Positions 30,055-41,199 of a DNA stretch of 64,000 nucleotides are shown piece by piece. The first letter of the stretch is position 1; every line of letters begins with the position of its first letter. A model generated the notes under the pieces. The model ran no database searches and was not told the origin of the DNA. It was given only the letters and a program-made list of their open reading frames with translations. A program made the position numbers and the translations under genes. The DNA is taken from the NCBI GenBank assembly GCA_033239125.1, contig BSWB01000006.1:117350242-117414241 (forward strand), in the 5' to 3' direction. The DNA is from Fagopyrum homotropicum (taxonomy: Eukaryota; Streptophyta; Magnoliopsida; Caryophyllales; Polygonaceae).

Positions 30055-32812
30055 TCTAGGTTGGCAACAATGGCACTTGAAATCTTATGAAAGGCCGAAT
30101 GTATAAAATAAATAGAACCCGAAAGGGGTCTAAATTTTCAAAACGGATTTCTGTTTTTACACACACGCATAGTCGGGTTGTTGGGTTAGTAGTACGTCGG
30201 ACCACCATCGCTCTCCGTGGATCTCTGCAACTTGGATCGATATGAGTTAGTATATAGACTTTTTATGATGTTTCTTATTATATGTTATATACATTTGCAT
30301 GCTTAGTTTGTTAGTATCCTAAAGGATATTTTATATCCTTTAGTCGTGATATCACGAAGCGATTATCGCCTCATGATAAATTAATTGCGGACTTGAAGAA
30401 TCTCCAACACGAGGCAATGGAATCGGACCTTGGATCTAGCAGTATACTCGGGTGGGCGTCCTAGTAAACCTTGTTAACAATCCAAAGAACTAATAGGCGA
30501 AGACGTAAAGATGTGGAGATAATTTTGACCATAAGTACAATCAAATGAGGAAGAATTCCCGAGTCAACTCAGATAGAAGATATAGAAGGTCATACAAGGG
30601 ACTTTGTTGTATGAAGCCGAGAGATGAATTATAAGAACCATGCAAGAGACTACAAGAGTGCGGAGTAGAGATAAAATATTGGAACGAGACAAGTAAAATT
30701 GAGTACAACCAAGATTGCGTAATCAAGGACATTACCATCGAGGCGGATGCCCCATAGACCATTATGGGCATTAGAAACCAGAAGAGACAGAGTGTCAATA
30801 TGGGTGTGATAATCTAAGGTGCACGGAATAAAGACCTAAAATTGAGTGTAAAAGCGAAAAGGCAGACCCCACAAATGTGGAGAGGTTTTGACCTCCTCAT
30901 AGATATAAGAAGTTTGAAAGAAACCGCGACGCCAATATCCATAGAATGGAAGCCTGTAGCAGGGTCAACGGAGTTTTCGGAAGGCGGTATTACCACCAAC
31001 ACCAGTGAAGAAATCTGTATGAGAGCACGGCCTTGCTAGACTCGAGAGTCCAGGGTAACCCGAATTATCACGGGACCTAAGCTATCAACACAGATGGTCC
31101 ATGAAAAAGGAACTGCAAGTGGATGATCATTATGGCCATAAGAATTTCAAAGACGCTTGCAAGCTATCGTGGAAACTTGAAACGACTATTTATGCCAGAT
31201 GAATGACACAGTCGGACTAGAGAAATGGAGTTAGCCCATAAGAAGCGGAAGGGTGGAAGGTAGAAGAACTAAAGAAGTATAAAAGGATTTTTATGAGCAA
31301 CTGTTTACCTACTAGCTAAGGAAAATTTTGACAGGTCACAAGTAACACGGAATGGAGACTTACAACTTAACGTAAGAGCGAAAGTTAGACTTCACGAGCC
31401 GGGAGACGTTTTGTCTTCTTTAAAGATAAGAATTCTAAGAGGAATCACAACGCCAGTATGGAAAGGATCGAAACCCCGTAACATAGTCAATAGAGATTTG
31501 GAAGGAAATATTACAAACAACGCCGATTAAGGAACCTGTGCTTGTGAGAATCGTGTGGTGGACTCAAGAGTCCTAGGTAACCCCCATTTTTAACAAAACA
31601 TAGGTCATCAACACAAACGGTCCCTATAAAGGGACTACAATTGGGATGTAATTAAAAGTCATCAGAACTACAAGACGCTTACCATCTATCGTGGAGTGTT
31701 AGGAACGACTTTTGACGTCAAGAGAATGGCACAGTGAGACTTGAGAAACAGACTTGTCCCAAAGGAAGCAGAAGAGTGAAAGAGGACGAACTAAAGAAGG
31801 ATAAAAGGATAAATCTAGTAGGTGATGTGCACCAAAAGTTTAATACCAGTAGAGGTAGGAAATTGAGATAAGTCAATTATAGACTGACCGATGTCAACCA
31901 AGGACGTGCAAGTATTGTTTGGTATTGACGAGTTGCGCCGTTAAGAAGAGATATTTGTGACTATGGATCTATGGAGTAGCTTTACTAGCGTCTTAGAGGA
32001 TTTCCTCAAGTAGGCAACGACAACCTTCTTGGATGAATTAAAGGTATAAAGAGAAACATTTTAAGGGTTACTTCTTGGCTAGTTAAGATCAAACTCCGGT
32101 CAAGTCAGGGAGTTTGGATCCGTGGTAGAAGAATTAAGAAAGTAAGCGGAAGAAGTTGTTTTTTTAATCGTTGTTTTATTTTCTTAAGGCAATTAAGGAA
32201 GGTATCTGGTACTTCATCTGGTTAGGACTTAGGGTATAATTGGAAGAAGGAGTTTGAGGCTAAGCACTTGGGACTCACAGAAAATGTCCTTATGATTTAT
32301 GAGTGACAACAAAATTATCAGAGTAGCACAACGAAAGTGTGGTTGGTCCTAACCCACAAAGCTGAAGTTTAAGATGATGATAGTTGGTGAAACGCATTTC
32401 GCTTGGAAGGAACGTGAGATAGGTTACGGAGAGTGATTGAAAATATTGAACGGGAGCTGTATCACCCTTAAGTTAGACGGAAAAGTATGTGCATGTAAGA
32501 GGTTATAGAAGGAGATTAGTACCCTATTATGGATTCAAGTGAATAATGACGGCTTGTCACATGTTGTCAAATAACTAGTTCGGAATCCAATACGTAACAG
32601 AGTACGTTAGAGCGAGTTTTCTTGATGGATTGAGAGAAGAATTAACGATGTAATAAAAGTATTGTGCATGGTTTGCACTAGAAAGCTCAAAGTGAGTAAC
32701 TACCATCCTGAGTCGAAGATACATAAGAAAGAGAAGCGACATGAGCATACTTGCAACCTAGTAACCGTGCTTAAGAGAAGCATAATCTCGGAGTAGATTT
32801 TTTTGTGTAATG
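30055..32812 (+). other. T2 internal region, left part, with ~525-bp tandem repeat
   Basis: No frame here encodes a recognisable retrotransposon domain. Two diverged tandem copies of a ~525-bp unit occupy about 30800-31850. Matching points are AAAGCGAAAA/GAGCGAAAGT (about 30850 and 31375), AACGCCAGTATGGA-like stretches, and CTATCGTGGA (about 31163 and 31690). This could be decayed gag-pol beyond recognition, or a spacer that never coded. Confidence 0.55.
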
Positions 32813-34487
32813 TGTTAGCATGAAATATTGTGATATTTTAGGCACGTTTTCTAAGTGTATTTCATCCATATTGGTGGTCATTGATAAAGCATTGAAGCAA
32901 TTGTGAGTTAGTTTATCTATATTGTCGATATAGAGGTCTACATAAGCTTTGTGTTGATTGTAGGCAATTAAGAGCTAAAACTGGACGAATCAAGGGAGAA
33001 TGGAGATGGATTGAGCATGTCCAAGGATTGAGGACATCACTAGGAGCTAAGGAAGATGCTAAGTTGGAGAATGACACAAGATAAAGGAGAATTACGAGCT
33101 ACTTGTGTTCCACGCCCTAAAATACGGCCGTACTAGAGTCCACGCTCTAAACCACGGCCGTAGAACTTTGGCAACACAAGCGTGGAGCACTCCAGTGACT
33201 TACACGGCCGTGGAAAATATGAAGCAACCATGATGAAACTCCACGCTCTAAACCACGCTCTAAACCACGGGCGTGGAATCTTAGGAAACCGTGATTTAGG
33301 CGATCTTTTAACGTACAATTTGAAGCCACGATCTTTTACGCAATGGGCTGGACTCATATTTTATCTTACCCTATAAAAGGACGGGAAGAGAGAGATTCCG
33401 TCACCTCTGCTTAGACTTTGCCTACGCTTATTGCACGTGCCTAGGGTTTCAAGTTGGAAGTGTGGAGATTGCTATTTCGCAACGGAGATTTGCGAAGAGT
33501 TGAAGATTTGGAAGCTACGCTTTGTCCTTAGGTTTGATTAGAAGACGGATTGACATCCCGTTCTTCGTTCTTATCAAGGATTGTGATTGTTTGTGTTATT
33601 CTGAATCTACTTACATCATTGTTCTTGATTGTGGATTTGAGATTGATTTGAGATTTATTCAAGGTTTTCGAAGGTTTTCATCTTTCATTCTTTTAAATCT
33701 TAAATTTGATATCATAATGACTGTGTTGGCTAAAACCCTTTAGCAATTCTATGATGAAGGGTTGATAGTTGTGGCATAGATGATGATAGATCGATTGTAA
33801 ACACATTGGACCCTGAGAGTTAGAGAGAATCGTCGACGCACCAAAATCACGGTGTGTTCTTGAGTTCCACGGCCGTGGAATCTCAAGATCCACCTGTAAT
33901 TTCCCTTAGTTTACGAACCTTGCTTTTACTTTAATCCAAAGTTAAGATTTGCTTTAACTTAGTCTTGGCTTGCCTTTTCTAGGTGGTAGTGAAGCCTCAA
34001 CAACCTCTACCTCGATTCCGAGTGTCACAACCTTAATCGGTTTAGTTAGTCTTGATCCTTGGATTACAAGTTTGGGTATTTGATATTAATTCTTACCTTT
34101 AGATCCTTTCTATACTGAAGCCTCAACAACCTTTATAGAGAGTATTTTTAGTTGAGTCATATAAAGCCTTGGAACTTCACCGTACATTGCTTTACATTCG
34201 TATACCTTTGCATACCTCAACTCTGTCCTTATACCTTTAGTATATCTTGAATCGATTGCCACAGCTGGATTCCTGGATCTTAAGGATTGTTGTTTTCCCA
34301 ATATATTTGCAAAGCTCATACATTTACTTGCTTGGCGATTTATAACTGGATTTAACCCCCCAAATCCTTGTGTTCGATACTCTGGAATTCTTGCTTAACT
34401 ATATCGATCCGTACACTGCGGGTTCACTTGCTTGATTCTAGTTTTATTAATTTAAAGCTTATTTGCACGCACGCTAAGTGGCGAACA
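32813..34487 (+). mobile_element. B: solo Athila-type LTR inside T2
   Basis: 1675 bp, TGTTAGCATG...GGCGAACA, flanked by the target duplication TAATG (32808-32812 and 34488-34492). TATAAAAGG at 33372-33380. The U3 part (33105-33300) is an array of CCACGGCCGTGG-type motifs, and one perfect copy lies at 33867-33878. A block at about 33171-33300 is colinear with the A3 protease-RT linker (56687-56798), so B probably belongs to the A3 family. U5 contains TGAAGCCTCAACAACCT twice (33990 and 34116), in the region where A1 has the GAGACTTACCC motif. A solo LTR arises by recombination between the two LTRs of an element. Confidence 0.9.
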
Positions 34488-35673
34488 TAATGTTATGTCG
34501 GAACAAAGCCTAGTTGCGTATTGAGTTAGAGGGCTATAATAGTCCGATAAAAGGGGAGGATATAAGAGTGCTATGTTGATAGTGTGCTAGCATTAATAGA
34601 GTAGTTATGATCAAATAACGGTGATATGAGATCACTTTGTGTCTAATACCGTCATTCTGGACATATTCTATGTCACTTAAGATCTTGGAAAATGCGTGAG
34701 AAGCCTAAGTTCGAGTTAACGATATATTAGAGATCTATAAATAATATAATAATGCCAAGTGAACAAAGAGGATGACCACTAGATTTGATTTTTAGTTGTC
34801 TCAGTGTTAGACTTGAAAAGGGTAAAGGTGATGATTCCTTACCTGAGGAATAAGATGACTGAGTAATATTAAAAGACAAGACCAAGTCGGTCGTGATACG
34901 AAGAGTATTGAGCACTTGGTAAGTGTTGGTGGATGTCCAGGTCCTTTGACCTGAGTGTGTAGTCAGAACCTTTTCAAAAGGCCGGAAGCAAGTGGTCATA
35001 ACAAAAGGGAAGAAAGTTGAATAGATTAGAGTCCGTAAGGTCATCAAAGGATGTGGAAGTGAGTTGTGTAAGGCAACCATTTGAAGTTTTAAAGCGGTTT
35101 AGAAGTGACTGATGGACTAGTATTCCTCACCCTATTGGAGAGTGTAGCTTCAGTTTTCCACGGAGACTAAGTTTGGGAACTGAGTTTGAGAATTTTAGTT
35201 GGAGAGATACCTATCAGACACGAGTTAGGTCATCAGATTAGAGGATCAGACAATTGAGCCGGATGATACCGGTGAGATATCCGGTAACCATTCTAGAACG
35301 GGGTAGCAGACGCTTGTGATCTAAGTACCTGAAAAGATTTAAGATTTAGTGGTTTTATGAAAAAGCCGATAGGGATACCTAGATATTGGGGATAGTAAGA
35401 GATGTAACATTTCAAAGACCTATGTAGCGATGGTTGTAACCTCGGGAGTGATGAGTTAGAGCTTGACCTTGTATGTGTGATATTGTTTGACTACTTGTTT
35501 ATTTCATGATTGAGTATTTAGTCAGTGATGTGTTCTTTTTGGTAACCTTGATGTGCGGGATACTTAGAAGTAGAAACGACGAGACTTTTGTATAGCGATC
35601 AAACACACCCATTCGGTGCCTTAAAGGCCGATCAAGATTATCTTACCCTATGTTTTGGGACAAAACTTATTTT
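34488..35673 (+). other. T2 internal region, right part
   Basis: Begins with the second TAATG target copy. I find no protein domain; the stretch before the polypurine tract (about 35440-35670) has the style of a chromovirus 3' untranslated region (TTTTGGGACAAAACTT). Confidence 0.5.
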
Positions 35674-35777
35674 GAGGGGGATCTGATGTAACGACAGAAT
35701 TTTTCGTTACGTTTTGATAGGGTTACAGGAGTTTAGAAAACAAAATTAAAATTTAGTGAGACTAGGATATACAAGTT
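35674..35777 (+). repeat. T2 polypurine tract and start of 3' LTR
   Basis: GAGGGGGATCTGA (35674-35686) followed by TGTAACGACAGAATTTTT, equivalent to the T1 arrangement GGGGGATCTGA-TGTAAGACC at 42731-42742. Only about 90 bp of LTR remain before the junction with copy 2 of the T1 duplication. Confidence 0.7.
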
Positions 35778-36353
35778 TTAGAGTTGGAAGTTGAAGGAAG
35801 TTGGAAGATTGGAAGATATTCCAAGGAAGGAAGGAAGTTGACTTTGAAGATCAAGTTGAAGGCTTTGAAGAAAGTTATAAGGTTTTCTTAGATTGTTTGA
35901 TTGTTGTCTTTTTGGTTTGGATTGAGGAATGCAGTGATATATTCCCACCTTAGAAACACCTTAAGACTTACACGGTGAGAGGATCTTTGGTTTGGGATAG
36001 TGAGTTGTGAGACTTACCCGGTGATATATTCACACATTAGAAACACCTTCCCTTTGCAAACCTCATCTTTGTCCACATTATCCTTTGAGATCTCGAGTCG
36101 GAACCACAATTGAATGGTTTGACCTTTAGAATCTGCATTCTCTTTATCTGATATTACATCATCTTTGATACCTTTGCTTTATTGCTTGTTTTTTAATGAC
36201 AACCTGAATTATCGATCTTTGTTTCACCATAGTCCCTATGTTCGACCTTGGATTATTTGTTGTTATTATAATTGATCTGTACACTGCGGGTTATATTTTA
36301 GATTATAAATTTAAAGCTATATCGTTCACCATACACATGTCTGAGAGCGAACA
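35778..36353 (+). repeat. A1 3' LTR remnant in duplication copy 2
   Basis: Matches 23211-23789 from TTAGAG(T/C)TGGAAG to GCGAACA, with the same U5 deletion. It lies in the T1 LTR at the same base as in copy 1. Confidence 0.85.
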
Positions 36354-37756
36354 ACAACCTTTCTTCCCTGTGACCTCTTGCTGGACGTGTAAGTCTTCTC
36401 CTTCCATGTTTCTCCCTCACTTTCGTGTGTTGATGCATGCCTTTCCCTTCTATTTCAGTTTCTTCTTTCGTTTTTCATTTTCTTCTTCTCCAAGAATCAA
36501 GTTTGAGCCTTGACTCTTGTTGGCGTTCCCGTTGTTGATTCATTGTTGTTCTCAGGCTCCCTTGGTTGAGTCTTGACGTGTTTGAATAGAAGGAACCGAG
36601 CGTTAGATCCCTTGTTGTGAGTTTATATCAAGACAAACCCCGACAGGTGCTTCTGTTAGTGCACTGCCGCCGCGGCTGCACACACCCACCCCCGCGGATC
36701 CTGCACAGTGCCGCTCATGCGGTGCTGTCTAGCTGCCCCCGCGGTTTCCCTCCAGTTGCTCCCGTCTTTGCTGAGTTGCTTCCTTCCTTGCTTCCGTCGT
36801 TCAATTCCTTGGCTTTTATGGATGTTTTTGACCCTTGGTGATCTGTAAGACTCGGGTTTGTGACCCTAGCTTATGTAGATATTTTAGAGAACATTGAGAC
36901 TAGAAGTTATAGACTTCCAACAACCGTTTCGTCCTTGATTTTTATGCCTTGTTGAGCAGGCTTTCCGTCCTTCTTTCATGCAAGAAACTGAGTTGTTTGC
37001 CGACCTTTGAGTTACCTTCGAGTGACGTAAGTCCCTTGGACTTACTTAGCTGCATTCCGTATATTAGTTTGATTGTTTTGGCTTGCTTGTGTTGTTGTTT
37101 ATTGTTATAACTGATAACTGGAACTTGTATAACCATAATTGGCCCAAGAGTATGATAACCGGGCGGTGACCACTTGTCTAGTTCTACAGAAGACTAGGAG
37201 GTGCTCTTGCAACCCAGACCTGCAGGCAACGGATAGTACTGATATATTCTTGTTGGTAGACGGAAGTGGAGGCGAGTTTCGGGAGATTCTCGTGTGACAA
37301 AAGAAGTTGAATTAGTAATGGATAACTTAATGAAACATAGTAACTGGTTGAGTGCGAGCATGCTATATGTTTACATTACCTTATGCGTGTTTGTGCCTTT
37401 ACGTTCTTTCTGAGATCTAGCATAATACCTAACATTTTATACCGATATTGTAGATGTTCCGCAGGTAATGGATGCTGCTGAATGATCCGGATGGTGTGGT
37501 CAGCCGGAGTTCACGTACATTATAGGATGGTATCGGGTTTATATTTCTGTTGTTGTCTTTCCCTTCGTTTTGAACTCGGTTGCGAATCTTTTACACTTCC
37601 CTTTGTTTACACCTTTTGTTTTATTATAAAGTTTTGGTTTTAATTTATATGTGTCTTGTTGTAAGATCCATTGTTTCGTTGCTACTCTTAGGGTAGGGAC
37701 CCGTTATTAGGTCATATGTCGTAACGCTTCGAGTTCCCATAACTTGGGGTGTTACA
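36354..37756 (+). repeat. T1 5' LTR, right part (copy 2)
   Basis: Matches 23790-25146 but keeps a longer GC-rich motif cluster (36664-36755, with CCGCCGCGG, CCGCTCATGCGG and GCCCCCGCGG). Donor-like hairpin at 37027-37045. It ends GTGTTACA at 37756; primer site TGGTATCAAAGC at 37760-37771. Short open frames here are chance readings of LTR sequence. Confidence 0.85.
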
Positions 37757-38027
37757 ATATGGTATCAAAGCTCTAGGTTGGCAACAATGGCACTCAGAAA
37801 CTTCTAAAGACCGAATAGATAAATAAACAAAACCCGCAAGGGGTCTATGTTTTCAATAGGGGGTTTTGATTTTAAACTTTTCGGTCTAGGATAGATGTAC
37901 GGGCGACCACCACTACCTCTGTGATCTCAATAGTGTAGTTTTCTTTTTTGATGGCCTTTATTTGTTTTTTTTCTGGATTTCTGCTTTAGCTGTAGCGTGA
38001 CCTTATATATCTATATCCCTATTGCAA

Positions 38028-39200
38028 ATGGCGCGTACCAGAGCTACATCTGCCATGTGACGAGGAAGGGGTCAGCCACCTCTTCCACCTGCCGTCCGTG
38101 GACGAGGACGTATAGGGAGACCTCCACTCGCTAGAGGTCGGGTCTAAGCTTCAGTTGTTGATCCACCTATCGCTGAGGCGTTCACTGAAGAGGTTGCCGA
38201 GAGCATTGTTCCCAAGGCAAGGAACGAGACCGCTGCTAGGCCCGGAGGACAACGAGCACAATCGATGGAGTCTAGTCGAGTATCTATAGGAGCTTCTTCA
38301 TATCGCGACTATGTGCAGAGAGTTGAGGAGGCTATCAGGACTGGAGGACCCGCACTAGCGCCGCCAATACCCGCAAGATCAGCTGAGGTTTCGCAAAGAG
38401 TTAGGCAGGTTGTTGCTGCACCTGCTAGAGTTGTTGAGGCTATTAGAGCACGGGATGAGGCAAGAGAGCGGAGGCCCGACTGTTTGTTGAAGGCTTTCAA
38501 CCAGGTGAAGGTTCCTTCTTTCATGGGAAAGACTGAATTAGAGGTGGAGATGTGGCTAGGACAACCGGATTCTACTATGGAGGCGATCAGTTGCCTTGAG
38601 AGACGTCGAGTCAACATAGCACAAACGTTGTTGAAGGATCAAGCTCATTCCTGTTGGAGGATCATGTGCAGTAAGGTCACCAGCTATGAGCGGATAAAGA
38701 CGGTGATCAGGGATCGCTATTATCTTGAAGCTATGATGAGAGATCGACTTCAAGATTTCCTTGAGGTTGGTTTCGAGGATCTTCCTATTGCTGAGATCAT
38801 CAGCAAGTTTCAGGAGGAGTTCTCTTTGTTGGTTCTGTCTACACCACATGAGGATCAACATGTTTATCTTTTCTCTCGGAGGTTGAGAGAGTCTACACGC
38901 TCTTATCTTGTTGGTTTTTGTTGTGACTCCTTGACGGACTATCAAAATAGAGCATCTTATTATGAGAGAGATCGACTGGGTCAAAGGAAAGCTTCTCAGA
39001 CAGGAGGTCCTGAGAAGAGACAGAGGATTAGGCCAACCAATACTAGAGATGGAGAAGTTGGGTTCGGGCATAGTCAGAAACCATGACACTCTGGTTTCCA
39101 GTAGACGATGTAGAGTTTCGACAGAGGACGACAATGTCATACCTACGGAGGTGTCGGACATTTGAGAGCTGACTATAAGAGGACTGTAGTGAGTTGCTTT
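38028..39200 (+). pseudogene. gag: T1 gag, copy 2
   Basis: Start ATG at 38028; a TGA follows at about 38057, so the open part begins later. 38265-39086 is open for 273 codons and covers the core gag (KVPSFMGKTELEVEMWLGQ, LKDQAHSCW, LPIAEIISKFQEEF, SRRLRESTRSYL). A degenerate zinc knuckle is at about 39135-39180 (TYGGVGHLRADY). It is better preserved than copy 1. Confidence 0.83.
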
Positions 39201-39787
39201 TCTTTTGGCTAGCCGGGACACAGGGCTGCATTTTGCCGTCAAGACAAGGCGCTATCACAACAAGGATCTTCACATGTCAGTGTTGCAGGAGGGGGACAAA
39301 GGCCTCAGTACCACCAGCATAAACAGAGAGCTCTTGGTTTTACCGCTCCTTAGGGTTCCGCTCAGGTGCAGGGGAGAGGTAGAGGAGGAGTTGGTGGTTC
39401 TGCAAACACCAGAGATGCATCAGCCACAGTTTATGAGCCGACAAGTCCAGTGACCTCACGTGCTATTCATATTAATGGTTTTCCTGTCAAAGTTCTTTTC
39501 GATACCGGTGATCTAATACATGTGTAGATAGATTGACCTTAATTATCGTAGAGGGGAGACCCTTCTTTATAAGATTGCCCGATGGGGTAAGATTATATGT
39601 ACACGAGAGGTTCGCGATTATCCTGTTAGATTGGGAGGTCGCGATTGACCAGCTGACTTCTTCGTCATGTACTTAGTACATGAAGAATTCATTTTGGGTA
39701 TGGATTGGATGGACCGACATAATCATCAGTGCAATCCGAGCTACGAGACTTATCGGGTAGGGTTGCAAGGCTTTTTGGTGCTATGCG
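39201..39787 (+). pseudogene. T1 protease, copy 2
   Basis: Same decayed content as copy 1: spacer, VLFDTGD near 39490-39515, FILGMDWMDR near 39690-39715; stops throughout (TAG at about 39525 and 39537). Confidence 0.65.
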
Positions 39788-40660
39788 ATGAAGGATAGTA
39801 CGAGTCCAGCTTTGGAGGAGATTCCAGTAGCATGTGATTTTACCGATGTTTTTGGAGAGCCATCAGGTTTACCTCCACAGAGGAGTGTAGACTTTGGCAT
39901 TGATCTAGAGCCCGGGACGAGACCGATCTCAAAGTCTCCTTACTGCATGACGCCTATAAAGATGCTTGAGCTTAAGAAGCAGCTCGAGGAGTTAGCAAAG
40001 AAGAGCTTCATCTTCCCTAGTGTATCTCCTTAGGGCGCACCAGTACTCTTCATCAGGAAGAAAGACGGGTAAATGAGGTTATGTATTGATTACCGAGAGC
40101 TTAACAAGGTGCCAATCAACAATAACTACCCATTGCCCTGTATCGGTGATCTTTTGGATCAGCTGCACGGAGCTTCAGTGTTTTCACGGATCGATCTAAG
40201 ATCCGGATATCACCAGCTGAGGGTGAGAGAACAGGACATAGCCAAGAGACATTTCGGACCAGGTACGACCACTACGAGTTTGTAGTGATGCCTTTCGGGC
40301 TTACAAATGCGCCCGTAGTGTTCATGGAGTTAATGAACAACATCTTCATTAACTTTCTAGACCAGTTCGTGGTTGTCTTCATCGATGATATTTTGGTATA
40401 CTCTCGCAGTAGAGAGGAGCATGCAAGACACTTAAGAATCGTACTCCAAGTCCTGTCGGATAGAGAGCTTTACACCAAGCTCTCTAAGTGCGAGTTTTGG
40501 ATGTCCAAGGTGGCATTCCTTGGTCATATCATTTCCGCTGAAGTATTCAAGGTAGATCCGGCAAAGATCGAGTATGTAGCATCTTGGACGCCTCCTAGGA
40601 ACGTCAAGGAGGTACGCAACTTCTTAGGATTGACGGGTTACTACCGGCGTTTTGTGGTTT
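39788..40660 (+). pseudogene. T1 reverse transcriptase, copy 2
   Basis: Blocks as in copy 1, including RLCIDYRELNKVPINNN, SRIDLRSGYHQLRVREQD, VMPFGLTNAP, VVFIDDILVYS and FLGLTGYYRRF. TAG at 40031 and TAA at 40070 remain, shared with copy 1 and so older than the duplication. A small frame change lies near 40245. 40285-40803 is open. RT runs directly into RNase H because 159 bp are deleted at 40657. Confidence 0.87.
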
Positions 40661-41199
40661 ATAGCGAGCCATCCAAGCTCGGTTTGGGATGTGTTCTGAT
40701 GCAGAGGGGTAAGGTGATTGCTTACGCGTCAAGGCAGTTGAAGACGTACGAAGAAATTACCCTACCCATGATCTTGAGTTGGCTGTTGTTGTGCACGCTT
40801 TGAAGATTTGGAGGCATTATTTATACGGAACCAAGTATTAGATATTTACGGATCATAAGAGTTTGAAGTACATATTCACTCAGCGGAATTGAATAACTAC
40901 CAATGCAGATGGTTGGAGTTGATCAAGGACTTTGATCTTGAGATCTTGTACCACCTTGAAAGGCGAATGTGGTAGCTGATGCCCTCAGTAGGAAGACTCC
41001 CCGGGAGATGGCAATCGCTCGGCTAATAGACCAGCCTCAGCTACAACGAGATTTGGTATGGCTAGAGATGGATATCAACTTCCCGGATTTTGACAGCCAT
41101 TTATCCAACTTGGAGGTGTTACATGATCTCTTGGTAGAGATCCGACAGAAGCAGAAGAGTTGCCCAGCTTTGACACGGATCCGAGACAGGATGTCTTGA
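40661..41199 (+). pseudogene. T1 RNase H and connection, copy 2
   Basis: Relative to copy 1, 159 bp between two TTGTGG hexamers (28043 and 28202) are missing, so the RT end is joined to VVYSEPSKLGLGCVLM. RNase H continues to IFTDHKSLKYIFT-like sequence in shifted frames, then VADALSRKTPREMAIARLIDQP and the connection (41041-41199). 41070 is the point where copy 1 ends. Confidence 0.78.

Larger units (their letters stand above)
28621..35777 (+). mobile_element. T2: non-coding chromovirus-like element between the duplicated T1 blocks
   Basis: Order: partial LTR (28621-30039), initiator tRNA-Met primer site, about 4 kb of internal DNA without any recognisable retrotransposon protein (30055-35673, excluding solo LTR B), polypurine tract and the first ~90 bp of a 3' LTR (35687 on). 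Large LTRs around a non-coding core are the layout of a large retrotransposon derivative (LARD), a non-autonomous form. The 5' LTR matches solo LTR L; the start of the 3' LTR resembles L only in its first ~25 bp, so the two ends may be from different subfamilies. Both ends are truncated at the duplication junctions. Confidence 0.65.

Noticed and set aside
30541..31039. Short frames in the T2 interior
   Set aside because: Each is under 90 codons, overlaps the ~525-bp tandem repeat and has no recognisable domain.
33105..33300. CCACGGCCGTGG array as a CRISPR array or bacterial terminators
   Set aside because: Spacing is irregular, repeats are 12 bp, and the DNA is a plant retrotransposon.
36617..36841. 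Pro/Cys-rich short frame, with a similar one at 43335-43517
   Set aside because: Both are readings of the GC-rich motif cluster in T1 LTRs.
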